Below, in pieces: positions 27,701 to 36,062 of a stretch of 64,000 nt of DNA. This stretch comes from JAUIEH01 sp964483375 (lineage in GTDB: Bacteria; Pseudomonadota; Alphaproteobacteria; Caulobacterales; Maricaulaceae): the NCBI GenBank assembly GCA_964483375.1, contig CAZABJ010000001.1:62001-126000 (forward strand), written 5' to 3'. Position numbers and translations under genes: made by a program. The notes beneath the pieces are model-generated. The model ran no database searches. It was not told the origin of the DNA and saw nothing but the letters and a program-made list of their open reading frames with translations. How positions within the stretch are numbered: position 1 is the stretch's first letter; each line of letters opens with the position of its first letter.

Positions 27701-28005
27701 CGGCGGGCTTCCACCGAGACCGAGCCGTAGCCTTCTCGCGCAAAGGCGGAAATCTCCTCGACCCCTTCGAGGTCGGCGACCGCCTCTTCAAGGCGCAGAA
27801 TGATCTGCTCCTCGACATCGCGCGGGGAGGCGCCCGGCCAGGAGACGCGGATCGTGGCGCCGTTAAATCCGACGGTCGGGAAGGTCTCCCGCTCCATCAT
27901 CACATAGCCGATAAAACCGACGATGAAGGCGGCGAGCATCAACAGGTTTGCGGCGACCGCGTTATTGGCCCACCAGGCGATTATGCCTCGGTTATTCGCT
28001 GTCAC
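24754..28005 (-). CDS. RND efflux transporter, inner-membrane permease
   Basis: 1083 residues, typical AcrB-like size. It is a proton-driven trimeric pump that passes substrates to an outer-membrane channel. The first membrane helix is at about 14-34, then a periplasmic loop, a helix block at about 340-470 containing VDDAIIVGENIHNMVERG (the proton-relay Asp pair of TM4), a second large periplasmic loop and the final helix block at about 870-1030 (FFGVGAAAGVVINDNLVLID). The substrate is not readable; it lacks the heavy-metal CusA signature. It overlaps the upstream adaptor gene by 4 bases (ATGA), so the three genes are one operon ending in the terminator at 24695-24722. Confidence 0.94.
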   Translation of the reverse strand: MTANNRGIIAWWANNAVAANLLMLAAFIVGFIGYVMMERETFPTVGFNGATIRVSWPGASPRDVEEQIILRLEEAVADLEGVEEISAFAREGYGSVSVEARRDIDMSDFINDLSLRVDGVNNLPPSAFRPTVTQWESQEWYMGVAIHGDIDLLELKRIADQVRDEMANLPGGSRATAFGILGEEVSIELSEEAMRRYGLTFDEVARAIRGSSVNSSAGRVRTETGDVQLNSRSLADTANDFESIIVRQEPGGATIRVGDVARVIDGFVDANLEATFQGESAAIVALVATENNMNVVRTARAVNEYIEEAEGRFPEGVSFSIWWDGSKIYTDRMTTIATSAFVGLALVFITLILFLRPMVAFWVTIGIATAFAGTFALLLPMGVSLNMLSLFAFLLVVGIVVDDAIIVGENIHNMVERGERGVTAAILGTQLVAKPVVFAVITSMMAFAPWMLLSGPEVNFTRQISLVVIAALTFSLIESLLILPAHLAHMKPQRKHRGAMGGLMAVQRGFASTLVGFSRRLYRPVIETAIRARYATFTLFVAMFVVTIAAMNMGYVRFAFMPEVENEFIQANISMPDGTPWNRVLEVREQFQNAQDALAEEYIERYGAEQPLVETRNAIASNTQVQAWIGLAPPEVRPGGVSTREVTERLTELLGPIPDAEDVRLAFTMNQSGPELAFALFSSNEDDLRAAADDLENQLRTYGSVFNVRDNFSSSTDEALFTLQPGAEALGLTLQEVVRQVGQAYFGELVQRLPRAGDDVEVRVRYPTDARRSLDTVYDLRIRLPDGREVPFSSVAEVEFAPGVSTIRRLERQRSATVTAEVEGDEAGQIRENLDETFWAEWSQRHPGVTRELTGDSQGEQEFLAEIMVLQIIMFFAMYFLLAVAFKSYFQPILVMTAIPFALVGAVIGHYLYDIPLALFSFFGVGAAAGVVINDNLVLIDYVNRLRARGVNAFRALVSAGVTRFRPILLTSVTTYLGVLPMIAERSTQAQFLKPMVIALAFAVLFALLLTLVLVPALYAIGSDIARLSRWAWKGEPLRFIGRDYDPREPLAGLTGDIDSRTGDDAEDRPDGGYGGARPAPAE

Positions 28006-29324
28006 GAGCGATCTCCATCCTCATCGGCGGCGGAGGCGACGGCTTCGACGTCCGCGCGATCTTCGCCCTCGTTATTCGTCTCGCCGTCCTCTTCGGATTG
28101 CTCTTCCTCGTTTTCGTCCGCCTCCTCGGGACCGCCGAACAAAAGCGTGCGGTCAGCGTCATAGGCTTCAACGCGCATGCCTTCCGATGCGCCTCGAACC
28201 GCAGAGGTGATGACGTATTCGCCCGGCTCCACCCCGCCGGAGAACACCACCCGGCCGGGTTCGGACGCGATCACCGAGACGTTTCGCACCGTCAGCGTGC
28301 CGTCTTCGCGCGCCACGTAGATCCGGTCGGACCCGCGCAACGCCTCTCGCGGCGCGACCAGCGCGTCGGGAATCAAACGCCCTTCGATCTGGGCCTCCAC
28401 GAACAAGCCCACCGCAAGCGGGACGCCCGCATCGGCGCCCGCGCCATAGGGGTCGTCCACTTCGACGATTGCGTTCAGCGTCCGGGTGCGGGCGTCGATG
28501 GCGCCGTCGGTGCGCACGATCCGTCCGCGCCACTGGCGCGGCTCGCCGGCGACGATGGCGCTGAGGGTCACCTCCGGGCCTGGGTTTTCCTCGGTTTCGA
28601 CGAAGGCGACCGGAATGGCGGCTAGGGCCAAGTCATTGTCGGACAGGGGCAGCCGCACCTCCGCGGCGTCAGTGGAGAAGATCTGTCCCAAACGGGAATT
28701 GGCGGAGACCAAGGCGCCGAGATCCGCATCCTGCGTGCGCACGCGGCCGTTGAACGGCGCGCGCACTTCGGTTCGGGCGAGCTGCAGCTCGGCTTCGGCG
28801 AGGGAGGCTTGGGCGGCGCGCAACGCGGCGCGCGCTTCGGCCAATTGCGGTTCGCGAATGGCCAGCGGGGTGGGGTCGCCTTCGCCGAGATCCTCCCAAT
28901 CCCGCCGAGCGATTTCAGCGAGCGCTTCTTCGCTCTGCAACGCGCGGCGCGCTTGGGCGACCGAAGAGCGGGCGCGCGTCACTGCGAGCTCGTAATCCGC
29001 GGGGTCGATGCGGGCGAGCACGTCGCCCTCGGAAAAGGCGTCGCCATCCTCGAAGTTCGGGGCGACGTAAACGAGCCGGCCCGACACTTGCGGCGCCAGA
29101 ATGATCTCGCGCAGCGGGCGGACCTCGCCCTGCGAACGAACGGTGAGGCGGATGTCGTCCGCCTCAACCGCGGCGACAAACACCGCGAGGCCTCGCGGCT
29201 CCTCCTCGGTGCGTTCGGTTTGCGGGGCGTTGGCGGCCATGCTGGTCAGCGCCACCACCAATATGGCGATGATTGCGATGATCGGCAAAAACACGAACAA
29301 AAAACGTCTAAGCGCAAGCGGCAT
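28002..29324 (-). CDS. RND efflux periplasmic adaptor (membrane fusion protein)
   Basis: 440 residues. It bridges the inner-membrane pump and the outer-membrane channel. An N-terminal anchor is at about residues 8-30. The lipoyl half-motifs are LAPQVSGRLVYVAPNFEDGD and RTEVRAPFNGRVRTQDADLG, either side of an alanine-rich helical hairpin at about 110-170; beta-barrel and membrane-proximal domains follow. The last about 45 residues are strongly acidic (runs of Glu and Asp after GGPEEADENEEE), a tail not usual for AcrA-type proteins. It lies 2 bases after the OMF gene and overlaps the permease gene. Confidence 0.92.
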   Translation of the reverse strand: MPLALRRFLFVFLPIIAIIAILVVALTSMAANAPQTERTEEEPRGLAVFVAAVEADDIRLTVRSQGEVRPLREIILAPQVSGRLVYVAPNFEDGDAFSEGDVLARIDPADYELAVTRARSSVAQARRALQSEEALAEIARRDWEDLGEGDPTPLAIREPQLAEARAALRAAQASLAEAELQLARTEVRAPFNGRVRTQDADLGALVSANSRLGQIFSTDAAEVRLPLSDNDLALAAIPVAFVETEENPGPEVTLSAIVAGEPRQWRGRIVRTDGAIDARTRTLNAIVEVDDPYGAGADAGVPLAVGLFVEAQIEGRLIPDALVAPREALRGSDRIYVAREDGTLTVRNVSVIASEPGRVVFSGGVEPGEYVITSAVRGASEGMRVEAYDADRTLLFGGPEEADENEEEQSEEDGETNNEGEDRADVEAVASAADEDGDRS

Positions 29325-29326
29325 GC

Positions 29327-30733
29327 TTATTCTCCGGGCGCGTTGAGTGCCACGGCCCCGTTCCGCGGCGCATAGTCGGTAAGAAAAGCCCCACCGATGG
29401 CGAGATGAAGCTGGACGCGATTGTCTACGCGCTGAGCCCGTGCGGTGATCAGCGAGCGCTGCGCGGATATCCGTCGTCTTTGCGCGTCCAACAGTTCAAA
29501 AATCGTTCTCTGACCCCGCGCATAATCGAGTTCGACGCTGGCCTCAGCGGCCAGGGCCTCCTCAACCGCCGTGGTCAAGCGCGCAACCTGTTCGGCGAGC
29601 GCGAGATCCGCGTCTAAGGCGTTCTCCGCCTCTTGATAGGCGGCGAGCGCGGCGTTGGCGTAGGCCGCCAGACGTTCGCGGGCGACCGCTTCATTGCGGT
29701 CCGCCTCCGCGCGCAACGCGCCGCCGCGGAAGATCGGCTGCAACAGCGAGGCGGCGATGGTGCTGGTGAGGAAATCCCCGTCGAAGATGTCTTCGAACTC
29801 CGGCCCGTTGGTCCCCGTCGTCCCGGTCAGCGTGAGGCGGGGAAGCAGCGCCGCGCGGGCCTCGCTCACCCGCAGCCCCGCCGCATAGAGCCGCGCTTCA
29901 GCGGCGCGCAGGTCGGGGCGGCGAGAGAGCAGATCCCCCGGCGCGCCGACGCCGACGAGAGACTCAAGGGCGGGCAAATCGTTCGCGCCGCCGAGCTCTG
30001 CGCTGGGATATCTGCCGAGCAGCACTTCCACCCGCCGAGCGGCGGCGTTCACTGCGTTGAGCTGTTGCACGAGCGTCGCCTCGGCGGAGGCGACCGAAGA
30101 CCGCGCCAGGCGCACGTCCACAGCCGATGAAACCCCGGAATCAAAGCGGCGGCGGGTCAGGCGGAGCGAGCCTTCCTGGGTCGCCACGTCGTCCGCCGCC
30201 AAGGCTGCGAGCAGGCGCGCTTCGATCAAATCGTACCACGCCCGGGCCACCCCGCCGGCGATCGACAGCCGGACGTCGGCCAAATCCGCTTCGCTGGCCA
30301 GCGCGTCCAGCTCGCCCGCCTGAGCGCGGTCGCTCAGCCGGCCCCAAAGGTCGGCCTCCCAGCTCGCCGAAAGACCAAGGCCGAAGCTGTCGACGTCCAG
30401 CCCCACATTCCGCTCGGTGCGGCTGGCGGAGCTTGTCCCGTCCAAAGTCGGGAACCGCGCCGCGCCCGCCGTGCGCGCCAACGCTTCGGCTTGTTCGAAG
30501 CGGGCGGCCGCTGCCGCGAGATCGTAATTGTTTTCGATGGCCTCGATGACGAGGCCTGTCAGGGCGGCGTCGTCAAAAGCGGCCAACCAATCGCCGCGCG
30601 GCGGGGCGGCGGCCTCAGGCCGGCTCGCCCAGGCGGCCGGCGCGTCGGGCGCGTCCGGCTCCACGACATAGTCCGTCACCGAACAGGCGGCCGCCAAAAC
30701 GGCGATACTGGCTGTGATCACAAAACGCTGCAC
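29327..30733 (-). CDS. Outer-membrane efflux channel, NodT-type lipoprotein
   Basis: 468 residues. The TolC-fold channel of the tripartite pump. The family's internal duplication is visible (RFEQAEALARTAGAARFPTL in the first half, RLYAAGLRVSEARAALLPRL in the second) and the C-terminal block FELLDAQRRRISAQRSLITA is typical. I start it at the GTG at 30733, because this gives a short lipoprotein signal with the lipobox LAAAC; the upstream frame to 30778 adds a hydrophilic stretch. It is the first gene of the operon; its upstream region carries a direct repeat at 30795-30825. Confidence 0.92.
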   Translation of the reverse strand: MQRFVITASIAVLAAACSVTDYVVEPDAPDAPAAWASRPEAAAPPRGDWLAAFDDAALTGLVIEAIENNYDLAAAAARFEQAEALARTAGAARFPTLDGTSSASRTERNVGLDVDSFGLGLSASWEADLWGRLSDRAQAGELDALASEADLADVRLSIAGGVARAWYDLIEARLLAALAADDVATQEGSLRLTRRRFDSGVSSAVDVRLARSSVASAEATLVQQLNAVNAAARRVEVLLGRYPSAELGGANDLPALESLVGVGAPGDLLSRRPDLRAAEARLYAAGLRVSEARAALLPRLTLTGTTGTNGPEFEDIFDGDFLTSTIAASLLQPIFRGGALRAEADRNEAVARERLAAYANAALAAYQEAENALDADLALAEQVARLTTAVEEALAAEASVELDYARGQRTIFELLDAQRRRISAQRSLITARAQRVDNRVQLHLAIGGAFLTDYAPRNGAVALNAPGE

Positions 30734-30794
30734 GGCACTCTCAGCCCCAAACTGTGGGCGCTCGCCCCAAGCGCGCACCCTATGCCGGACATCA

Positions 30795-30825
30795 CGAAAG
30801 TCAACAAGGTTTTATCGAAAGTCAA
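30795..30825 (-). promoter_or_regulatory. Tandem 10-base direct repeat upstream of the efflux operon
   Basis: CGAAAGTCAA occurs at 30795-30804 and 30816-30825 (TTGACTTTCG on the operon strand), a period of 21 bases, two helical turns. It lies 62-92 bases before the NodT-type start in an AT-rich patch. Both copies contain a TTGACT that resembles a -35 box. It is probably a regulator site for the operon; no regulator gene is adjacent. Confidence 0.5.
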
Positions 30826-30956
30826 AAAACACATCTTGATAAACAACTATTTTCCATCGAATTACGATGTGGGCTGACCGACATGCCGGCTTCGCCGCGC
30901 CCGACGGGGCGTTCCTCTCACGAACCTAAGATACGCGCTAGGCCGCGAACGGATGC

Positions 30957-32590
30957 ATGACGCCTCCCGGTCGCCTCTGTTGCGCCGCTGCGCTACTTTC
31001 GCGCGTTGAGCGAGGGAGTGTCCGACAATTGGCTGCCAGTCAAAGCGAACGCGACCAGGCGCGGGGCGAGCGGCGCGCCGCGCTCGCCGTGGGTTTTATC
31101 GGCCTGGCGGCGGCCCTTGGGTTCGCCTGGTCGCGCGGGCTTTCTCTCAGTGCGCTCGTGGCGACCGCCGCCATCGCTTTGGGCGTTGCGGCGCTCTACG
31201 AGATTTGGGCCATGCGGCGCGCGCGCGCGCCAGCGGTGAAGGCTGAGCGGAGCGAGACCTTTGACGGCGCGCGACGCATGTTGGAGCTTTTGCCTGATCC
31301 GATCGTCGTCGTGGACCGTTCAGGCCGGATCGTCGCGGCGAATGCGGCGGCGCGCGCGCAATTCGGCATCGCACGCGAACGCATGTTGTTGTCCTCGGTC
31401 ATGCGAGACCCGGCGGTATTGGAAGCGGTGAACGAGGCGCTGCATGGCGCGCCGGCGCAGACGGTGGCGTTCATGTCCATGGCTCCGCGCGAACGGCATT
31501 TGTGCGCTTTCGTCGCGCCGATCCCGCGAACCGACCGGGCGGCGCGGGCGATGGTCTCGCTCCACGATGAAACCGCCGCCAAGCNNNNNNNNNNNNNNNN
31601 NNNNNNNNNNNNNNNNNNNNNNNNNNNNNNNNNNNNNNNNNNNNNNNNNNNNNNNNNNNNNNNNNNNNNNNNNNNNNNNNNNNNACCGACCGGGCGGCGC
31701 GGGCGATGGTCTCGCTCCACGATGAAACCGCCGCCAAGCGCGCTGAGCGAACCCGCGTCGACTTCCTCGCCAACGCAAGCCACCAGTTGCGCACCCCGCT
31801 GGCGTCGCTCGCCGGCTATATCGAGACCCTGCGCGGTCATGCCCGGGATGATGCCGAGGCGCGCGATAGGTTCTTGGAGATCATGCAAGCGCAAGCCGAG
31901 CGCATGCGGCGTCTGATCGACGATTTGCTTTCGCTCAGCCGTATCGAGCTTAACGAACATGTCCCGCCCACCGGCGTCGCGGAACTGGTCGGGGTCGCTA
32001 ATGACGTCGTCGACGCCGCGGGCCCCATCGCTCGGGAGCGCGGCGTGGCGGTGAGCTTACAGGCGCATTGTGAGCGAGCGCCGGTGCTGGGCGACCGCGA
32101 CGAGCTCATTCAGGTCGTACAGAACCTTATCGACAACGCAGTGAAGTATTGCGGCGCTCAAGGCAATGTGCGGGTGGAGATCGGCTGCGGGGCCGACCGG
32201 GACGCCGCCGCCGCCGTGTCGATTGAGCCGGAGGAGCACTTCGCCATGGTCCTGCCGCCCGAGGCGATGTCGGGCTCTTTCGCGTGGCTGCGCGTGGCGG
32301 ACGACGGACCAGGGATCGAGCGGCGGCATTTGCCGCGCATCGCCGAGCGGTTTTACCGTGCGAATGAGCGTGCTGAGTTGACCGGAACAGGGCTGGGTCT
32401 CGCGATTGTGAAACATATCGTCAGTCGCCACCGGGGCGGTTTTTCGGTCGTCAGCAAGCGCGGCGCGGGCTCGGCGTTCAGCATTTTCATACCGCATACG
32501 TTGGAGTTCACGGCGCAACAGAACGTTGCGGGAGCGCCCGGGCGGCCAAGCGCGCCGAGCGAAAACGACAAAGCTGTCACGAAGGTGTAA
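30957..32590 (+). CDS. phoR: Phosphate-sensing histidine kinase PhoR (split by an assembly gap)
   Basis: PhoR phosphorylates PhoB when phosphate is scarce and reads the state of the Pst transporter. A short N-terminal hydrophobic region (about residues 42-80) precedes a PAS domain (LPDPIVVVDRSGRIVAANAA), HisKA with His about 224 in NASHQLRTPLASLAGY, and HATPase with NLIDNAVKYCG, DDGPGIERRHLPRIAERFY and GTGLGLAIVKHIVSRH. The 100-N run at 31585-31684 is flanked by the same 55 bases; deleting the Ns and one copy restores a single 492-codon frame. The gene is therefore probably intact. A TTG near 31029 is an alternative start. pstC follows after 96 bases. Confidence 0.9.
31530..31739. repeat. 55-base duplicated contig ends flanking an N gap
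   Basis: Bases 31530-31584 are identical to 31685-31739, either side of 100 N (31585-31684). Joining 31584 directly to 31740 gives an uninterrupted phoR frame. This is the mark of two contigs that overlap by their ends but were scaffolded with a default-size gap, not a biological repeat. Confidence 0.93.
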
Positions 32591-32591
32591 C
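32574..32591 (+). promoter_or_regulatory. Candidate Pho box upstream of pstC
   Basis: CTGTCAC, four bases, GTGTAAC: the first unit matches the Pho box half-site CTGTCAT at six of seven positions, the second at four. It overlaps the end of phoR, 96-113 bases before pstC. PhoB binding upstream of pstC is known in related bacteria; here it is inferred. Confidence 0.4.
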
Positions 32592-32686
32592 AGCTCGTCC
32601 GTAGTCATTTCGCTCGCGATGAAGGACTATCGCGAGCCGCGGCCGCAGGGCTGCGCGCAAGTCAGCGGCGGGGCGATCGTATCAGC

Positions 32687-34264
32687 ATGTTCTCAGCGGC
32701 CTACGCTCAGGCACCGGTCACCGCGCTCGCCGCGCTCGGCGTGTTGCTGGCGACCGCCGCAGCCTTCGCCTTAGGGCGCGGAAAAGCCTTAGCCGCAAGC
32801 GAGGGCGACCGTCGTCGCCTGCACTCGCTGCCGAATTACCATGGCTATTACGCCGCGATTTGGACGGGCTTGCCGGCGTTTTTCATCCTTGTGGGTTACA
32901 TCGCGCTCGGCGATCTCGCCGCTGACGCCATCCTCCAGGCCACGCTGCCGCCGGATATTCTTTCCTTGCCGACCGAACGGCTGCAGCTGTTCCTCAACGA
33001 CGCGCGCGCGCTCGCCTTTGGCGGCACGCCCAGCCAAGACACCGCGACCCTGGACGCCGCCGCCGAACGTCTGTTGCAGATCGACGCTCTGGTCAAAACC
33101 GGCGTCGCCGGCCTAGTCGCAATCCTCGCCGCTCTGGGCTTTTTGCTTTCGATCACGCGGGTCAGACCGGAGTTCCGCGCGCGGAACTCCGTTGAAGGGT
33201 TCGTCCAAGGCGGTCTGGTGGTTTGTTCCGCCATCGCGATCCTGACCACCGTCGGCATTGTGGTTTCGCTTGTGTTCGAAGCCGCCCGGTTCTTTGACAT
33301 GACCCGCACGATTGCGCCCGCTGACGAGGCGGCTGCGGCCGGCGAGGAGGGCGCGCTCGCCGCCGCCTGGGTCTGGGTGAAGTCGCAGCTCGGCGCCGTC
33401 CGAGACTTCGTTTTCGGACTGCAATGGAGCCCGCAGATCGCGATCCGGGCTGACCAAGTCGGCCAATCGGGCGCGTTCGGCGCCGTGCCGCTGTTTTTCG
33501 GCACCTTGATGATCACGGTGATCGCGCTGTTGGTGGCCGCGCCGGTAGGGCTCTACTCAGCGATTTATCTGTCCGAATATGCGGGGCCGCGCCTTCGCGC
33601 GATCGCCAAGCCCATGTTGGAGATCCTCGCCGGCATCCCGACGGTGGTCTACGGGTTTTTCGCATTGCTGACCGTCGCCCCCGCCGTTCGCCAAGCGACG
33701 GTCTGGATCGGGGAGAGCGCCCCGCGCATCGGCTGGCTGAACCTGCAAATCGGCGAAAGCCAAGTGCACCTATTGGGGTGGCTCGCCTTTCTCGCCGACA
33801 CCCCCGCCCAATCAGCGGTCGCGGCGGGCGTCGTGATGGGGATCATGATCATCCCATTCGTGTCGTCCCTGTCAGACGACGTCATCAATGCGGTGCCCCA
33901 ATCCTTGCGCGACGGGTCCCTCGCCATGGGCGCCACAAAATCCGAAACCGTTCGCCAAGTGGTGATGCCCGCCGCGCTGCCGGGCGTGATGGGCGCTGTG
34001 TTGCTCGCTGTCTCTCGCGCCGTCGGGGAGACGATGATCGTCGTGATGGCGGCGGGTCAGGCCGCCAACATCACGCCCAACCCGTTCGACAGCGTGACGA
34101 CGGTCACCGTGCAAATCGTGTCCCTGCTCACCGGCGACACGGAATTCGACAGTGCAAAGACTTTGTCGGCTTTCGCCTTGGGCTTGGCTTTGTTCTTGGT
34201 GACGCTGACGATGAACGTGATTGCGCTGCGCATCGTACAAACCTATCGAGAAAAATATGACTGA
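32687..34264 (+). CDS. pstC: Phosphate ABC transporter permease PstC
   Basis: 525 residues, longer than the enterobacterial protein (about 320). The C-terminal 280 residues are the conventional permease, with GTLMITVIALLVAAPVGLYS and the ABC-contact loop GATKSETVRQVVMPAALPG. The N-terminal half has additional membrane helices (about 12-30, 60-82, 140-165, 185-205) and linkers, as in other alphaproteobacterial PstC. Together with PstA it forms the channel for phosphate. No pstS binding-protein gene occurs in this window. The pstA start overlaps its last 8 bases. Confidence 0.94.
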   Translation: MFSAAYAQAPVTALAALGVLLATAAAFALGRGKALAASEGDRRRLHSLPNYHGYYAAIWTGLPAFFILVGYIALGDLAADAILQATLPPDILSLPTERLQLFLNDARALAFGGTPSQDTATLDAAAERLLQIDALVKTGVAGLVAILAALGFLLSITRVRPEFRARNSVEGFVQGGLVVCSAIAILTTVGIVVSLVFEAARFFDMTRTIAPADEAAAAGEEGALAAAWVWVKSQLGAVRDFVFGLQWSPQIAIRADQVGQSGAFGAVPLFFGTLMITVIALLVAAPVGLYSAIYLSEYAGPRLRAIAKPMLEILAGIPTVVYGFFALLTVAPAVRQATVWIGESAPRIGWLNLQIGESQVHLLGWLAFLADTPAQSAVAAGVVMGIMIIPFVSSLSDDVINAVPQSLRDGSLAMGATKSETVRQVVMPAALPGVMGAVLLAVSRAVGETMIVVMAAGQAANITPNPFDSVTTVTVQIVSLLTGDTEFDSAKTLSAFALGLALFLVTLTMNVIALRIVQTYREKYD

Positions 34265-36062
34265 CGGCCCCCTCGTCGACAGCGACCCCGCCGAAGCCGT
34301 CGACCCCGCCGAAGCCGCGGCGTTGCGCCGTCGCCGTCGCCGTCGCCGCGAAGAGTTCCGCTTCCGCGCCTATGGCGTCATCGCTCTTTCGGTGGCCGCG
34401 GCCGCCTTGGCGACGTTGATCCTCACCATCTCCATCAGCGCCGCACCGGCCTTCACCCAGCATGTGCTTCGCTTGGACATTCCGCTTGAGGCTTCGCGCA
34501 TCGACCCGAACGGCCGCATCGCCGAGATCGAAGCCGACGAAACGCTGAGCGAGGCCGAGCGCGCCCGCAACATCGCCGCGGTCGTCCGCCGAGCGGATTT
34601 CGCCGGCATGCTTCGAGACGCGTTGCGCACGGAGTTCCCCGAGGTGACCGAGCGCCGCGCGCGTCGGGAGCTCAATCAGCTCGTCAGCCCGATCAACGCC
34701 GGCGCCATCGCCCGGACCGTTGCTGCGGACCCCAGCCTGATCGGCGGCGTTTACGAGGCTTCGGTGCCGATCGGGGATGATATCGATCAGTTCCTAAAAG
34801 GGACGACCCCGCTTGAGACATTCTCCGGCCGCGGGGAGGCGTCGGTCTCCGGGGTCGACGGCGAGATTGAAATCAACAGCCAGGCCAATGATTTCGTTGA
34901 GATCCTGCAGGATTTGCGCACCCGTCTTGCGACGGAGGCGGACAGGCTTGAGGCCGAGGCTGACCGTAGGGAGCGCCTCGCCGACCGCCTTGAGGATGAA
35001 GGCGAAGCGGATCTGCAGCGCTATGAGGCGGAGCGTCGGCGGGTTCGGGCCGAAGATTATCGCCGCCGGGCCGCAGCCACGGGCGCGGCGGAAACGCTGA
35101 CCGACGCGCTGCCCAGCGTCCTCATCGCCATCAATGGGGGGCTGGTTCGCGCCAGCACTCTGGATTCCTCCCGCGTGGTGGGGGAGGTTCTAATCCCCCT
35201 AGAAAGCGCGGCGGGCGCGGCGAGCGGCGCGTGGGAAGTGGTGAAAGTGCTCACCCCGGAAGCCGACCGTCGCATCACCGACAGGCAAATCGCCTGGGCG
35301 TGGGAGCTCATTGATCGCGGCGCGCTGACCGGTGAGTTCAACACGACCTTATTTGCGAACGCCGACAGCCGAGACCCTGAGCTCGCCGGAGTGCGGGGGG
35401 CCTTGATCGGCTCCATTCTGACCATGATCGTCACCATGGCGCTTGCGGTTCCCATCGGCATTTTCGCCGCGATCTATCTTGAGGAGTTCGCGCCGAAAAA
35501 CTGGCTCACCGACTTCATTGAGGTGAACATCAACAATCTCGCCGCCGTGCCCTCAATCGTCTTCGGCCTTTTGGGTTTGGCGGTGTTCATCAACGTCTTC
35601 GCGTTGCCGCGCTCAGCCCCCCTGGTGGGGGGGATGGTGCTTGCGCTTATGACGTTGCCGACCATCATCATCGCCACCCGCGCGGCGCTGAAGGCGGTGC
35701 CCGCTTCGGTGCGGTCCGGCGCGTTGGGCTTAGGGGCGTCGCCGGTGCAGACCGTGTTTCACCATGTGTTGCCCTTGGCCTTGCCGGGGGTCATGACCGG
35801 CTCCATCATCGGCCTCGCCCAAGCGTTGGGGGAAACCGCGCCGCTGTTGATGATCGGCATGGTGGCTTTCGTGGCCGACGCGCCCACCGGTTTCACCGAC
35901 GCTTCCGTGGTGATGCCCGTGCAGATTTTTATCTGGTCGAACGCCGCAGAGCGGGCGTTTGACGAACGCACCTCGGCGGCGATCTTGGTGCTTCTGTCCC
36001 TTATGGTGTTTTTGAACCTTCTTGCCGTGTACGTCCGGCGCCGGTTCGAGCGGAGGTGGTGA
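34257..36062 (+). CDS. pstA: Phosphate ABC transporter permease PstA with long N-terminal DUF3333 region
   Basis: 601 residues, about twice the enterobacterial length. Residues about 40-70 are a membrane helix (VIALSVAAAALATLILTISI), followed by a large charged, probably periplasmic region (about 75-390) that includes a likely coiled coil (TEADRLEAEADRRERLADRL). The last about 220 residues are the permease proper, with PTIIIATRAALKAVPASVRS and the coupling motif GASPVQTVFHHVLPLALPG. The extended form matches the DUF3333-PstA of alphaproteobacteria. ATG 34257 overlaps pstC by 8 bases; the longer frame to 34221 lies inside pstC. Its TGA shares a base with the pstB start. Confidence 0.93.
   Translation: MTDGPLVDSDPAEAVDPAEAAALRRRRRRRREEFRFRAYGVIALSVAAAALATLILTISISAAPAFTQHVLRLDIPLEASRIDPNGRIAEIEADETLSEAERARNIAAVVRRADFAGMLRDALRTEFPEVTERRARRELNQLVSPINAGAIARTVAADPSLIGGVYEASVPIGDDIDQFLKGTTPLETFSGRGEASVSGVDGEIEINSQANDFVEILQDLRTRLATEADRLEAEADRRERLADRLEDEGEADLQRYEAERRRVRAEDYRRRAAATGAAETLTDALPSVLIAINGGLVRASTLDSSRVVGEVLIPLESAAGAASGAWEVVKVLTPEADRRITDRQIAWAWELIDRGALTGEFNTTLFANADSRDPELAGVRGALIGSILTMIVTMALAVPIGIFAAIYLEEFAPKNWLTDFIEVNINNLAAVPSIVFGLLGLAVFINVFALPRSAPLVGGMVLALMTLPTIIIATRAALKAVPASVRSGALGLGASPVQTVFHHVLPLALPGVMTGSIIGLAQALGETAPLLMIGMVAFVADAPTGFTDASVVMPVQIFIWSNAAERAFDERTSAAILVLLSLMVFLNLLAVYVRRRFERRW

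Noticed and set aside
31585..31684. A frameshift or truncation of phoR
   Set aside because: The flanking 55-base duplication explains the break as an assembly join; the frame is restored when it is collapsed.
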